A stretch of 64,000 bases of DNA from Streptomyces paradoxus (GTDB taxonomy: Bacteria; Actinomycetota; Actinomycetes; Streptomycetales; Streptomycetaceae), in contig NZ_JACHGV010000005.1 of NCBI RefSeq assembly GCF_014202475.1, positions 62,001 through 126,000 of the forward strand, written 5' to 3'. The notes beneath the pieces are model-generated. The model was not told the DNA's origin and searched no databases. It saw only the letters and a program-made list of their open reading frames with translations. Each line of letters opens with the position of its first letter. Position 1 is the stretch's first letter. Positions 1 through 7,273 of this stretch are shown here, one piece after another. The position numbers and the translations under genes are program-made.

Positions 1-1
1 G

Positions 2-136
2 GCGGACGTCTCCGTGGCCGCGGAGTTCACGGCCAAGCTGCGGGAGACCTTCGGTTTCGACACCGACCTGAAGCACTTCGCGATCTTCGGCCGGTGCGAG
101 GACTGCACGCTCAAGGCTTCAACTACCGAGTCGTAG
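2..136 (+). CDS. C-terminal end of Fur-family metal regulator (Nur-like), partial
   Basis: The first 44 codons in frame 2 run to a TAG at 134-136 and read as the end of a Fur-family repressor. A segment GFDTDLKHFAIFGRCEDC carries the conserved F-x-I-x-G-x-C-x-x-C ending of Fur proteins, where the Cys pair often binds structural zinc. The N-terminus lies outside the window. In S. coelicolor the Fur paralog next to this region is the nickel regulator Nur; that assignment is by recalled synteny only, and Zur or CatR type cannot be excluded from this fragment. The next gene starts 10 bp downstream on the same strand. Confidence 0.75.
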   Translation, partial: ADVSVAAEFTAKLRETFGFDTDLKHFAIFGRCEDCTLKASTTES

Positions 137-146
137 GCTTACGTAT

Positions 147-1112
147 ATGAAGAGCCCCCTGCTGACCCTGCCCGGCGCCGTCCCCGCCGAGGGCGTGGAC
201 GAAGGCGTCGCCGCCCACTACGGCGATCTGTTCCGTGAACAGCGTGCCCTCGCCGACGGCACCGGATTCGTGGACCTCTCGCACCGGGGGGTCGTCGCCG
301 TCACCGGCGAGGACCGGCTGGCCTGGCTGCACCTGCTGCTCACCCAGCACGTCAGCGACCTCCCGGCGGGCCGGGCCACCGAGGCCCTGATCCTCTCCGC
401 GAACGGCCACATCGAACACGCGCTGTACCTCGTCGACGACGGCGGGACGGTCTGGGCCCATGTGGAGCCGGGCACCCAGGAGGCGCTGATCGCGTACCTG
501 GAGTCGATGAAGTTCTTCTACAAGGTCGAGGTCGCCGACCGCACGGCGGACACCGCGGTCGTGCACCTCCCGGCAGGCTCCATCGCCGAGGTCCCCGAGG
601 GCGTCGTCGTACGGGAGACGCCGCACGGGCGGGACCTGTTCCTGCCGCGCGCGGACCTGGAGGCCTACGCGGCGCAGGCCGGGCCGCCCGCCGGGATCCT
701 CGCCCACGAGGCGCTGCGCGTGGAGCAGCACCGGCCCCGGCTCGGCTTCGAGACCGACCACCGCACCATCCCGCACGAGCTGGGCTGGATCGGGTCGGCG
801 GTGCACCTGCAGAAGGGCTGCTACCGGGGGCAGGAGACGGTCGCCCGGGTGCAGAACCTGGGCAAGCCGCCGCGCCGGCTGGTCTTCCTGCACCTGGACG
901 GCAGCGAGGTCCACCTGCCGGCGGCGGGCACCGAGATCCGGCTGGCCGACGACGGCCCCGACGGCCGGAAGATCGGCTTCATCACGACCTCCGCCCGGCA
1001 TCACGAGCTCGGGCCGGTCGCCCTCGCCCTGGTGAAGCGGAACGTCGCCGTGGACGCCCGGCTGGTGGCCGGTGACACGGCCGCGGCCCAGGAAGTCGTC
1101 GTCGAGCCGTAG
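147..1112 (+). CDS. ygfZ: YgfZ/GcvT-like folate-binding protein
   Basis: 321 residues, usual length for the YgfZ family, which is related to the aminomethyltransferase GcvT and supports iron-sulfur cluster assembly or repair in the cytoplasm using tetrahydrofolate. The family signature K-G-C-Y-x-G-Q-E is present at residues 223-230, including the conserved Cys. The start ATG at 147 follows closely on the upstream regulator gene. The convergent neighbour dtd ends 19 bp after its stop. Family assignment is firm; the exact client enzymes are unknown. Confidence 0.93.
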   Translation: MKSPLLTLPGAVPAEGVDEGVAAHYGDLFREQRALADGTGFVDLSHRGVVAVTGEDRLAWLHLLLTQHVSDLPAGRATEALILSANGHIEHALYLVDDGGTVWAHVEPGTQEALIAYLESMKFFYKVEVADRTADTAVVHLPAGSIAEVPEGVVVRETPHGRDLFLPRADLEAYAAQAGPPAGILAHEALRVEQHRPRLGFETDHRTIPHELGWIGSAVHLQKGCYRGQETVARVQNLGKPPRRLVFLHLDGSEVHLPAAGTEIRLADDGPDGRKIGFITTSARHHELGPVALALVKRNVAVDARLVAGDTAAAQEVVVEP

Positions 1113-1131
1113 GACTTGTAGATCTTTCGGG

Positions 1132-1557
1132 TCAGATTTCGATCTGCACCGTGAACGGGCCGTCGTTCGTCAGCGATACCCTCATCGCCGCTCCGAAACG
1201 GCCCGTGGCCACGGTCGCGCCCAGAGAACGCAGCTGGGCCACCACCTCGTCGACGAGGGGTTCGGCCACGTCGCCGGGGGCGGCGGCGTTCCAGGTGGGG
1301 CGGCGGCCCTTGCGGGCGTCTCCGTAGAGGGTGAACTGGCTGATCACCAGCAGCGGGGCGTCGATGTCGCTGCACGACTTCTCGTCGTGCAGCATGCGGA
1401 TCGACCAGAGCTTGCGGGCCAGCTGGGCCGCCTTCTCCTTGGTGTCCTCGTGGGTGACGCCGACGAGGACGCACAACCCCTCGCCCTCGATCGCTCCCAC
1501 CGTCTCGCCGTCCACGACGACGCTCGCGCCGTCCACCCTCTGCACCACTGCTCGCAT
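1132..1557 (-). CDS. dtd: D-aminoacyl-tRNA deacylase
   Basis: Removes D-amino acids (and glycine from tRNA-Ala) from mischarged tRNA in the cytoplasm. From ATG at 1557 it is 141 residues and begins MRAVVQRV, the typical DTD N-terminus, so the longer upstream extension is not used. The active-site motif S-Q-F-T-L is at residues 73-77 and the C-terminal G-P-F-T strand (family N-x-G-P-V-T) closes the protein at 131-141. It is convergent with ygfZ and divergent from rsiG across about 210 bp. Confidence 0.94.
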   Translation of the reverse strand: MRAVVQRVDGASVVVDGETVGAIEGEGLCVLVGVTHEDTKEKAAQLARKLWSIRMLHDEKSCSDIDAPLLVISQFTLYGDARKGRRPTWNAAAPGDVAEPLVDEVVAQLRSLGATVATGRFGAAMRVSLTNDGPFTVQIEI

Positions 1558-1768
1558 ACGTCCATCATGCAGGGCGGTGACATCGGCGCCGCGGGCGGAC
1601 GCCGCATGGCCCGAAAGGGTGGTTTGCGCGGGCGCCAACAGCCCCTGCACGGCCGTATTTTGCTGCTATACCGCCCATCTGGGGTCTATCGGGGGCACTC
1701 ATTCCCATAGCGGCCACTTGGGGTGGCACGATGCTTGCACACACCGGTCGAGGGGACGGTTGAGGCAC

Positions 1769-2401
1769 ATGAGCACACCAAGCACCGGACAGCAGCAGGC
1801 GGCTTTCCGGTCGACGTACACGGGGATCGGCGCGTCGGAATACCACCGGCCGCCCACACAGCGCACGGACAGCCCGCGGCTGCCCTCGGACACCTCCGGA
1901 CCGGATTTGCCCGCGCTGAGCCTGCCCGACCTGCGCACGCTTCGCCGCGAGGCCCAGCGCGACGAAGCCGACCTCAGCTATCTGCGGCGGCTGCTCCAGG
2001 GGCGGATCGACATCCTGCGCGCGGAGATCTCCCGGCGTTCGCCGGCGGGCGTGGCCTCCGCCGCCGCACCCGAGGAGGGGTCGGTGGTGGAGCGGCTGGC
2101 GGAGATCCTGCGGGACGCCCCGGCCCGGCACCGCTCCTCGGCCCGCCATCTGACCCTGGGCACCCCGCAGGGCGAGGAGTACCGGCGGCTGGCCGCTGAG
2201 ATGCTCGCCGAGGTCGAGCTGTCCGACCTGGACGCGCGCACGGACCAGGAGCTGAACACGGCCATGGGACGTCTCGAACGCCATGAGCAGCAGGTCTCCC
2301 GGCGCCGGCAGCGGCTCCAGCGCACGGCCGACGAGTGCAGCGCGGAGATCACGCGCCGGTACCGCGAGGGGGAGGCGCAGGTCGACGACCTGCTGGTGTG
2401 A
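1769..2401 (+). CDS. rsiG: RsiG, c-di-GMP-responsive anti-sigma factor for WhiG
   Basis: 210 residues, mostly helical and charged with a Pro/Ser-rich N-terminus. It contains the RsiG c-di-GMP signature E-x3-S-x2-R-x3-Q-x3-D twice: E66-S70-R73-Q77-D81 and E173-S177-R180-Q184-D188. In Streptomyces, RsiG uses these two antiparallel helices to bind a c-di-GMP dimer and hold the sporulation sigma factor WhiG inactive. Both copies have every key residue, so binding should be intact. ATG 1769 was chosen because a GAGG lies just upstream and because upstream codons in the frame look non-coding. A strong hairpin follows the stop. Confidence 0.93.
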   Translation: MSTPSTGQQQAAFRSTYTGIGASEYHRPPTQRTDSPRLPSDTSGPDLPALSLPDLRTLRREAQRDEADLSYLRRLLQGRIDILRAEISRRSPAGVASAAAPEEGSVVERLAEILRDAPARHRSSARHLTLGTPQGEEYRRLAAEMLAEVELSDLDARTDQELNTAMGRLERHEQQVSRRRQRLQRTADECSAEITRRYREGEAQVDDLLV

Positions 2402-2419
2402 GCCGTCACGGGGCCCGGG

Positions 2420-2461
2420 GGAGGGCCGGTCGGTTATTCACGCGACACCGACCGGCCCTCC
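2420..2461 (+). terminator. Hairpin terminator after rsiG
   Basis: Perfect 15-bp arms (2420-2434 and 2447-2461) separated by 12 nt, beginning 18 bp after the rsiG stop. There is no U-tract, which is common in Streptomyces. The right arm lies only 16 bp before the ATG of the next gene, so the structure overlaps its promoter. Confidence 0.75.
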
Positions 2462-2476
2462 GCCTAGCGTGAGTTC

Positions 2477-3739
2477 ATGACCTCCGTGTCCCGCGCCGAC
2501 GACATCGACGTACGCCCGATCACCGCGTCCGAGTTCCCCGACTGGCTGCGTGCCGTGAACACCGGCTTCCTGCGGGTGCCCGCGCTCACCGAGGAGGAGA
2601 TCGAGGGCCGGCGCGAGAGGTTCGTCGAGGGCCGCTACCTCGGAGCCTTCGACCACGGCAGGTGTGTGGCGACCTTCCGGTCGTTCGACCAGGAGCTCAC
2701 GGCCGTCGGCGGGGCGGGCGTCCCGGCGGACGCGATCTCGGGCGTCACCGTCACCGCCACCCACCGCCGCCGCGGACTGCTCAGCCGGATGATGGCGCGG
2801 GACCTGGCGGCCGCCAGGGAGCGCGGGGACGTCGTCGCGACGCTGATCGCCGCCGAGTACCCGATCTACGGCCGCTACGGCTTCGGGCCGGCGACCTGGA
2901 TGGCGGAGTGGACGATCGACGTGCCGCGCGCCGGCCTCGACGCCCGCTGGGCGGGCCCGGCGGACGGCGGGCGGATCGACCTGGTGGAGGGCGAGGACGT
3001 GCGCAAGCTCGGCCCCGACCTGCACGCGCGGCTGTGCCGCCGCCAGCCCGGCGCCATCGACCGCGACGAGCTGTGGTGGAAGTGGAACACCGGCGCCGTA
3101 CGGATCGACCCGTCCTGGAAGGACCCGTTCTACGCGGTGTACCGCTCGGCGTCCGGCGAGGTCGAGGGCATGGCCGCGTACGACGTGGACGACAACTGGG
3201 GTGACGCCAAGCAGCCGTTGAACACGGCGAGCGTGCGGTGGCTGCTCGGCGTGACACCGGCCGCGGAACGCGCGCTGTGGGAGTACCTGTGCTCCATCGA
3301 CTGGGTCGTGAAGGTGAAGAGCGGCTGGCGGGCGCCCGACGACCTGCTCCCGCACTTCCTGCGCGACCCGAGGGCGGCGGGGATCACCTCGCAGGCGGAC
3401 TGGCTGTGGGTCCGGATCCTGGACGTCGTACGGGCCCTGGAGGCGCGCACGTACGAGGGGCAGGGGACGCTGGTGCTGGAGACAGCCGGGGTGGACGGGC
3501 TGACCGGCGGGCGCTACCGGCTGGAGGCCTCACCCGAGGGGGCGTCCTGCACGGCGACCACCGAGAGCGCGGAACTGGAACTGGGACTGGGCGAGTTGGC
3601 CGCGCTGTGGCTCGGGGACGAGTCCGCGGTGCGGCTGGCGGCGCTGGGGCGAGTGCGCGAAGAACGAGCGGGCGCCGCCCGGAAGGCCGACGCCCTGCTG
3701 CGTACGTCCAGGCGGCCTTGGTGCCCGGACATGTTCTGA
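2477..3739 (+). CDS. Eis-like GNAT N-acetyltransferase
   Basis: 420 residues with the three-part plan of Eis proteins: N-terminal GNAT domain, central GNAT-like domain and C-terminal SCP2-like domain. The acetyl-CoA loop R-R-R-G is at residues 97-100, followed by LLSRMM. The YPIYGRYGFGPAT stretch and a protein ending in an aromatic residue (Phe420) are family hallmarks; in Mycobacterium Eis the terminal carboxylate acts in catalysis. Eis enzymes acetylate amines such as aminoglycosides or lysines. Substrate here is unknown. Confidence 0.88.
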   Translation: MTSVSRADDIDVRPITASEFPDWLRAVNTGFLRVPALTEEEIEGRRERFVEGRYLGAFDHGRCVATFRSFDQELTAVGGAGVPADAISGVTVTATHRRRGLLSRMMARDLAAARERGDVVATLIAAEYPIYGRYGFGPATWMAEWTIDVPRAGLDARWAGPADGGRIDLVEGEDVRKLGPDLHARLCRRQPGAIDRDELWWKWNTGAVRIDPSWKDPFYAVYRSASGEVEGMAAYDVDDNWGDAKQPLNTASVRWLLGVTPAAERALWEYLCSIDWVVKVKSGWRAPDDLLPHFLRDPRAAGITSQADWLWVRILDVVRALEARTYEGQGTLVLETAGVDGLTGGRYRLEASPEGASCTATTESAELELGLGELAALWLGDESAVRLAALGRVREERAGAARKADALLRTSRRPWCPDMF

Positions 3740-3899
3740 GCCGCTCCCTCCTGCCGGTGATGCTGGGCCCGCATCCGTAGCGAGCTGTTCAGTTGTGGGT
3801 GTCGTGCGGCCGTGCCGGCCGGGCGGGACTCCCGGCTCCCCTCCGGAAGGGAGTCCCTGAGCGGGTGGCCAACCCTCTGAAGGTCTGACCATGTTCCCC

Positions 3900-3916
3900 A
3901 AGTTGGTTACCAACTT
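3900..3916. promoter_or_regulatory. 17-bp palindromic operator upstream of devE
   Basis: AAGTTGGTTACCAACTT is a perfect palindrome (8+1+8) located 87 bp before the GTG start of the GntR gene. A near-identical 17-mer (AAGTTGGCAACCAACTC) sits upstream of the paralogous gene at 5181-5197. Two matching sites before two paralogs point to a common autoregulatory or cross-regulatory operator for DevA-type regulators. Binding is inferred. Confidence 0.7.
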
Positions 3917-3990
3917 CACTGTTCTTATCTCCGCTTGGAAGCGGCTCATAACCACCTTTCCCTGAACTGCCTAAAGATGGCGGGAAGTTG

Positions 3991-4002
3991 TACTGTTCAG
4001 GT
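3991..4002 (+). promoter_or_regulatory. Likely -10 element of a leaderless devE promoter
   Basis: TACTGT sits exactly 6 nt before the GTG at 4003, so the transcript probably starts at or very near the start codon. The 32 bp ending in this hexamer align without gaps with the devA upstream region (shared AACTGCC, AGATGG and GTTGTA), supporting a shared promoter layout. Confidence 0.6.
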
Positions 4003-4905
4003 GTGGACCCGGAACACGACTCCGTCAATGGACGGAAGAGGTCGCAGCGGCCACAGAGAACACATCGCGAGGTGGCCGATGAGCTGCGTGCCCGGATCAG
4101 GTCGGGGGCACTGCGGCCGGGTGAGCGCATGCCCACCCAGGCCCAGCTGGCCCACGAGTTCGGTGTCGAGCGCGGTGCGGTACGGCAGGCGCTGCGCGTC
4201 CTGCAGTCCGAGCGGCTGCTCACCAACGTGTCCAAGGGCAGCCCGGCGACCGTCGCCGCCGACCCCGTCGGCGCCCTGACCGGCCCGCAGGCCCCGCCGC
4301 TGCCCACCACGGTGGCCCTCGCGCCCCGGATAGCGACGGCGTTCGCGGCGGAGCACGTCGAGATCGACGCGGTGTGCCTGACGTCCATCTCGCTCACGCT
4401 CGCCATCGGGGAACCGCTGCGGCAGATCCACGCCGGACGGCTGAAACCGGCCAAGGTCGACGTGCGGGTGCTGCTGCCGAGCCGGGACATCGACCTGGCC
4501 TTCCCGGTGCCGGTCGAGGGGAGCGGAGACGACTGGGTGCACGAGCGGTGGCTGACGATGCGCAATGCCCAGGGGCAGGTCCTCCAGCACAACCTGCTGG
4601 CCCTGCGCTCGACGCACGGCATCGATGTGCGGGTCACGTTCCGGGCGCTGCCCTTCACCCCGCCGGTGAAGCTGTACCTGCTCAACGGTACGGAGGCGCT
4701 GTTCGCGTACTACACGCTGACGCGCCGGGAGGCCGAGGCCGATCACGAGCAGCCGGCGCTGTACGACGCCCAGGGCACCCAGTCCATGCTGTTCGCCTTC
4801 CGGCAGGGCGCCGGGCTGCGCGACACGACGTTCGTGGAGCAGTCGCACCTGTGGTTCAACGCACTGTGGGAGACGATCAGTTCGGAGCTGGTGCTCACGA
4901 CCTGA
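4003..4905 (+). CDS. devE: DevA-subfamily GntR transcriptional regulator (DevE-like)
   Basis: 300 residues from GTG 4003. Residues about 20-85 form a GntR winged helix with the family pattern R-I-x-S-G-x-L-x-P-G, then PTQAQLAHEFGVERGAVRQAL. The remaining ~210 residues are a shared effector-like domain highly similar to the next regulator (both contain MRNAQGQVLQHN and ALPFTPPVKLYLLN). In S. coelicolor devE and devA are adjacent GntR paralogs involved in aerial development; this gene is in the devE position. A TTG at 3988 is possible, but the paralog alignment and the -10 hexamer favour GTG 4003. The effector is unknown. Confidence 0.85.
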   Translation: MDPEHDSVNGRKRSQRPQRTHREVADELRARIRSGALRPGERMPTQAQLAHEFGVERGAVRQALRVLQSERLLTNVSKGSPATVAADPVGALTGPQAPPLPTTVALAPRIATAFAAEHVEIDAVCLTSISLTLAIGEPLRQIHAGRLKPAKVDVRVLLPSRDIDLAFPVPVEGSGDDWVHERWLTMRNAQGQVLQHNLLALRSTHGIDVRVTFRALPFTPPVKLYLLNGTEALFAYYTLTRREAEADHEQPALYDAQGTQSMLFAFRQGAGLRDTTFVEQSHLWFNALWETISSELVLTT

Positions 4906-4941
4906 CGTCTCCCACGGGTCGTTCCGGGGTGGCGCGGTGAC

Positions 4942-5130
4942 TCATCGGGCGGGCCCCGTCATCAGCAGCGCGAGCACGACCGCTCCCGCGGAGCTGACGG
5001 CCGGGCTCTTGGCCTTGACGCCTACGGTGAGAAGGATCAGGCCGACGATGCCGGCCGGACCGTACTTCCACTGGACGAGCTGTTCGAAGGCGACGACGAA
5101 GGCGGCGGAGAGGAGAGCGAGGGCTGGCAT
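4942..5130 (-). CDS. Small two-helix membrane protein, divergent from devA
   Basis: 62 residues from ATG 5130, preceded by a GGGGGA ribosome site. It contains two predicted membrane segments (about residues 2-15 and 22-58, the second possibly split by VKAKSPAVSS). It resembles the 60-residue product at 6920-7102: both share the order of an initial hydrophobic helix, an E-x-x-x-x-x-(W/T)-(K/R)-Y-G-x-(A/S)-G turn, and L-G-V-x-x-(K/R)-(T/S)-x-(N/S)-P. It is divergent from devA, and the 153-bp gap holds the operator. Function is unknown; a regulator partner or signal peptide is possible. Confidence 0.75.
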   Translation of the reverse strand: MPALALLSAAFVVAFEQLVQWKYGPAGIVGLILLTVGVKAKSPAVSSAGAVVLALLMTGPAR

Positions 5131-5180
5131 CGGTGTTCCCCCTTCGGCAGTCCGGAAGCAAAACTTCCGCCAACTCCGAG

Positions 5181-5197
5181 AAGTTGGCAACCAACTC
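5181..5197. promoter_or_regulatory. Operator in the devA/small-protein intergenic region
   Basis: AAGTTGGCAACCAACTC matches the 17-bp palindrome upstream of devE except at the two central bases and the last base. Further half-sites lie nearby (AAGTTG at 5203, ACAACTT at 5233 and ACAACT at 5244), so the divergent region has a cluster of possible GntR sites. Confidence 0.65.
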
Positions 5198-5271
5198 TGA
5201 TTAAGTTGTCCCCACTTGGCCCCTAGTTATAAACAACTTCCAAACAACTGCCGCCAGATGGATCAGAGTTG

Positions 5272-5283
5272 TAGCGTTTGGTC
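5272..5283 (+). promoter_or_regulatory. Likely -10 element of a leaderless devA promoter
   Basis: TAGCGT lies 6 nt before GTG 5284, the same geometry as devE (TACTGT) and the third GntR gene (TACGGT). There is no Shine-Dalgarno sequence before the GTG. Confidence 0.6.
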
Positions 5284-6168
5284 GTGACCCAGGAGAGCGT
5301 GGCGGAGAACGTGGCAGTGAACGGCAGCAGAAGGTCATCGCCCCAGGAGATCGCCGACATCCTGCGGGAACGCATCCGTGCCGGTGATCTCAAGCCCGGG
5401 GACCGCCTGCCCACCCAGGCCGGACTCGCCGAGGAGTTCGGCGTGGAGCGCGGCGCCGTCCGCCAGGCCCTGCGCATCCTCCAGGAGGACGGCCTCCTCA
5501 CCAACGTCAGCAAGGGCAGCCCGCCACGGATCGCCGCCCCCGCCCCGGCCCGGGGCGAGCCCCAGCCGACGATGGTGGGTCTGGCGCCGCGCCTGACGGA
5601 GGCGTTCTCGGCCCCGCGCGTCCGCGTCGACGTCGTCTGTCACACCGCGGAGACGCTGATGGTCGCCATCGGCGAGCCGCTGCGCCTGATCCACGAGGGC
5701 CGCATCCACCCCGAGGCCATCGACGTCCGCATCCTGGTCCCCTCCCGGGACATCGAGCTGGCCTTCCCCGTCCCGGTCGAGGCCCACGGCGACGACAACC
5801 CGGTCCACCAGCGCTGGCTGTCCATGCGCAACGCCCAGGGGCAGGTCCTCCAGCACAACCTGCGCGCGCTGCGCTCGACGCACGGCATCGACGTGCACGT
5901 CACGTTCCGGGCGCTGCCCTTCACCCCGCCGGTGAAGCTGTACCTCCTCAACGAGGAGGAGGCCCTGATCGGCTACTACATGCTGACCAGGCGGGCGGAG
6001 GAGTGGGGCAGCCAGACCCTGGACATGTACGACGTCCTCGGCTCCCAGTCCCTCCTCTTCTCCTTCGTGAAGCGGGCGGGGCGGCGGGACGCGGCTTTCG
6101 TCGAGGAATCGCAGAAGTGGTTCAACGCCCTCTGGGAAACCATCACGACGGACCTGACACTCTCCTAG
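5284..6168 (+). CDS. devA: GntR-family developmental regulator DevA
   Basis: 294 residues from GTG 5284. The GntR winged helix (about residues 18-80: RERIRAGDLKPGDRLPTQ then FGVERGAVRQALRILQ) is followed by the ~210-residue DevA-type domain. DevA is needed for normal aerial hyphae in S. coelicolor and represses itself; this gene sits in the same position, with devE upstream and a HAD gene overlapping downstream. Its stop overlaps the downstream GTG by one base (taGTG), indicating translational coupling. It has a close sequence relation to devE, including the MRNAQGQVLQHN block. Confidence 0.88.
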   Translation: MTQESVAENVAVNGSRRSSPQEIADILRERIRAGDLKPGDRLPTQAGLAEEFGVERGAVRQALRILQEDGLLTNVSKGSPPRIAAPAPARGEPQPTMVGLAPRLTEAFSAPRVRVDVVCHTAETLMVAIGEPLRLIHEGRIHPEAIDVRILVPSRDIELAFPVPVEAHGDDNPVHQRWLSMRNAQGQVLQHNLRALRSTHGIDVHVTFRALPFTPPVKLYLLNEEEALIGYYMLTRRAEEWGSQTLDMYDVLGSQSLLFSFVKRAGRRDAAFVEESQKWFNALWETITTDLTLS

Positions 6169-6911
6169 TGACTTCTGATGCGACGCAGACTGGTGCGGTG
6201 ACAATCGAGACCGAGAACGATCCGTACGGACTCCGCGATCTGACCAGACGCGCGCGCATCGTGCTCTGGGACTTCGACGGGCCCATCTGCCGCCTGTTCG
6301 CCGGGCACTCGGCGGAGCAGGTGGCGACCGACCTGGTCTCCTGGCTCGAGAGCCGGGGCCTGCACGGCCTGCTGACCGACACCGAGCGGGAGTCCCTCGA
6401 CCCGCATGTCGTCCTGCGCGCCGTGGACCGCCGGCACCCCGGCAGCGACCTCGTCGCCGAGCTGGAGGAACGCCTCACCCAGGAGGAGCTGCGGGCCGCG
6501 TCGTCGGCCTGGCCGACGCCGTACGCGGATCCGCTGGTACGCACCTGGGCCGCGGTGGGTGCCCGGCTGGCCGTCACCACCAACAACTCGCCTCGGGTGG
6601 TCCGCAAGTATCTCGCGAGCCGCGGCCTCGTCGACTGCTTCGCCCCTCACATCTATGGCCGCACCCAGGAACTGCGCCACCTGAAGCCGGATCCGCACTG
6701 CCTGAATCGGGCGCTGAACGCGATGGGGGTGGCGTCGGGCGATGCCCTGATGATCGGCGACACGCCCTCCGACCTCGAGGCGGCGGAGCGGGCCGGGGTG
6801 CCGTTCCTGGGCTACGCGCGCAACGGGAAGAAGGCCAAACTCCTGAGGGCGGCCGGGGCCGATGTGGTGCTGGAGTCCCTGGAACCGCTGCTGAGGCTGC
6901 TGCGTACGTAG
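6168..6911 (+). CDS. devB: HAD-superfamily phosphatase DevB
   Basis: 247 residues from GTG 6168, or 237 from GTG 6198; neither has a good ribosome site, and 6168 is favoured because it overlaps the devA stop. HAD motif I is VLWDFDGPICRL (nucleophile Asp in D-F-D-G), motif II TTNNS, motif III lysine in LKPDP, and motif IV MIGDTPSDLEAAERAGV. This resembles phosphoglycolate phosphatase-type hydrolases. The devA-devB operon is known from S. coelicolor; the natural substrate is not known. Confidence 0.85.
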   Translation: MTSDATQTGAVTIETENDPYGLRDLTRRARIVLWDFDGPICRLFAGHSAEQVATDLVSWLESRGLHGLLTDTERESLDPHVVLRAVDRRHPGSDLVAELEERLTQEELRAASSAWPTPYADPLVRTWAAVGARLAVTTNNSPRVVRKYLASRGLVDCFAPHIYGRTQELRHLKPDPHCLNRALNAMGVASGDALMIGDTPSDLEAAERAGVPFLGYARNGKKAKLLRAAGADVVLESLEPLLRLLRT

Positions 6912-6919
6912 GCGCGCTG

Positions 6920-7102
6920 CTAGTACCGGGCGAGTAACAGGCCCATGAGGACGGCGGCTATGGTCAGGCAGGTTGGATTGCGGGTTCGGAGGCCGACCCC
7001 GAGGAGGAACAGGCAGAGCATGCCGGACGTGCCGTAGCGGGTCTCGATCATGCGCTCGGAGATCAGGCCGAAGAGTGCGGACAGTAGTTGTACGAGTTTC
7101 AT
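6920..7102 (-). CDS. Small two-helix membrane protein, divergent from the third DevA-type regulator
   Basis: 60 residues from ATG 7102, with a GGGGGC stretch about 5 bp upstream. Segments LVQLLSALFGLI and the C-terminal CLTIAAVLMGLLLARY are strongly hydrophobic, with LCLFLLGVGLRTRNP between. It is a homolog-like counterpart of the 62-residue protein at 4942-5130 and has the same divergent position relative to a GntR gene. It is convergent with devB, 8 bp apart. Function is unknown. Confidence 0.72.
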   Translation of the reverse strand: MKLVQLLSALFGLISERMIETRYGTSGMLCLFLLGVGLRTRNPTCLTIAAVLMGLLLARY

Positions 7103-7142
7103 GGCGCCCCCAGCTACCACTTCCCGTGAAGCGATCAACTTG

Positions 7143-7158
7143 CAGTCCAATTGGACTG
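7143..7158. promoter_or_regulatory. 16-bp perfect palindrome between small membrane gene and GntR gene
   Basis: CAGTCCAATTGGACTG is a perfect 8+8 palindrome in the middle of the divergent intergenic region. It differs from the AAGTTGG operator of devA/devE, which suggests that this third regulator has its own site. A second small palindrome, GGCAAGTTGCC, is at 7203-7213. Confidence 0.6.
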
Positions 7159-7273
7159 GTTGTCGCAGAGTGGTTCTGCCCTGGGCTGCTGATCCCTTAA
7201 CCGGCAGGCAAGTTGCCTTCCTGAGTTGACTGAAGCCGGTTTGACTGCAGGAGTGAAGAGGTACGGTCGCGGT

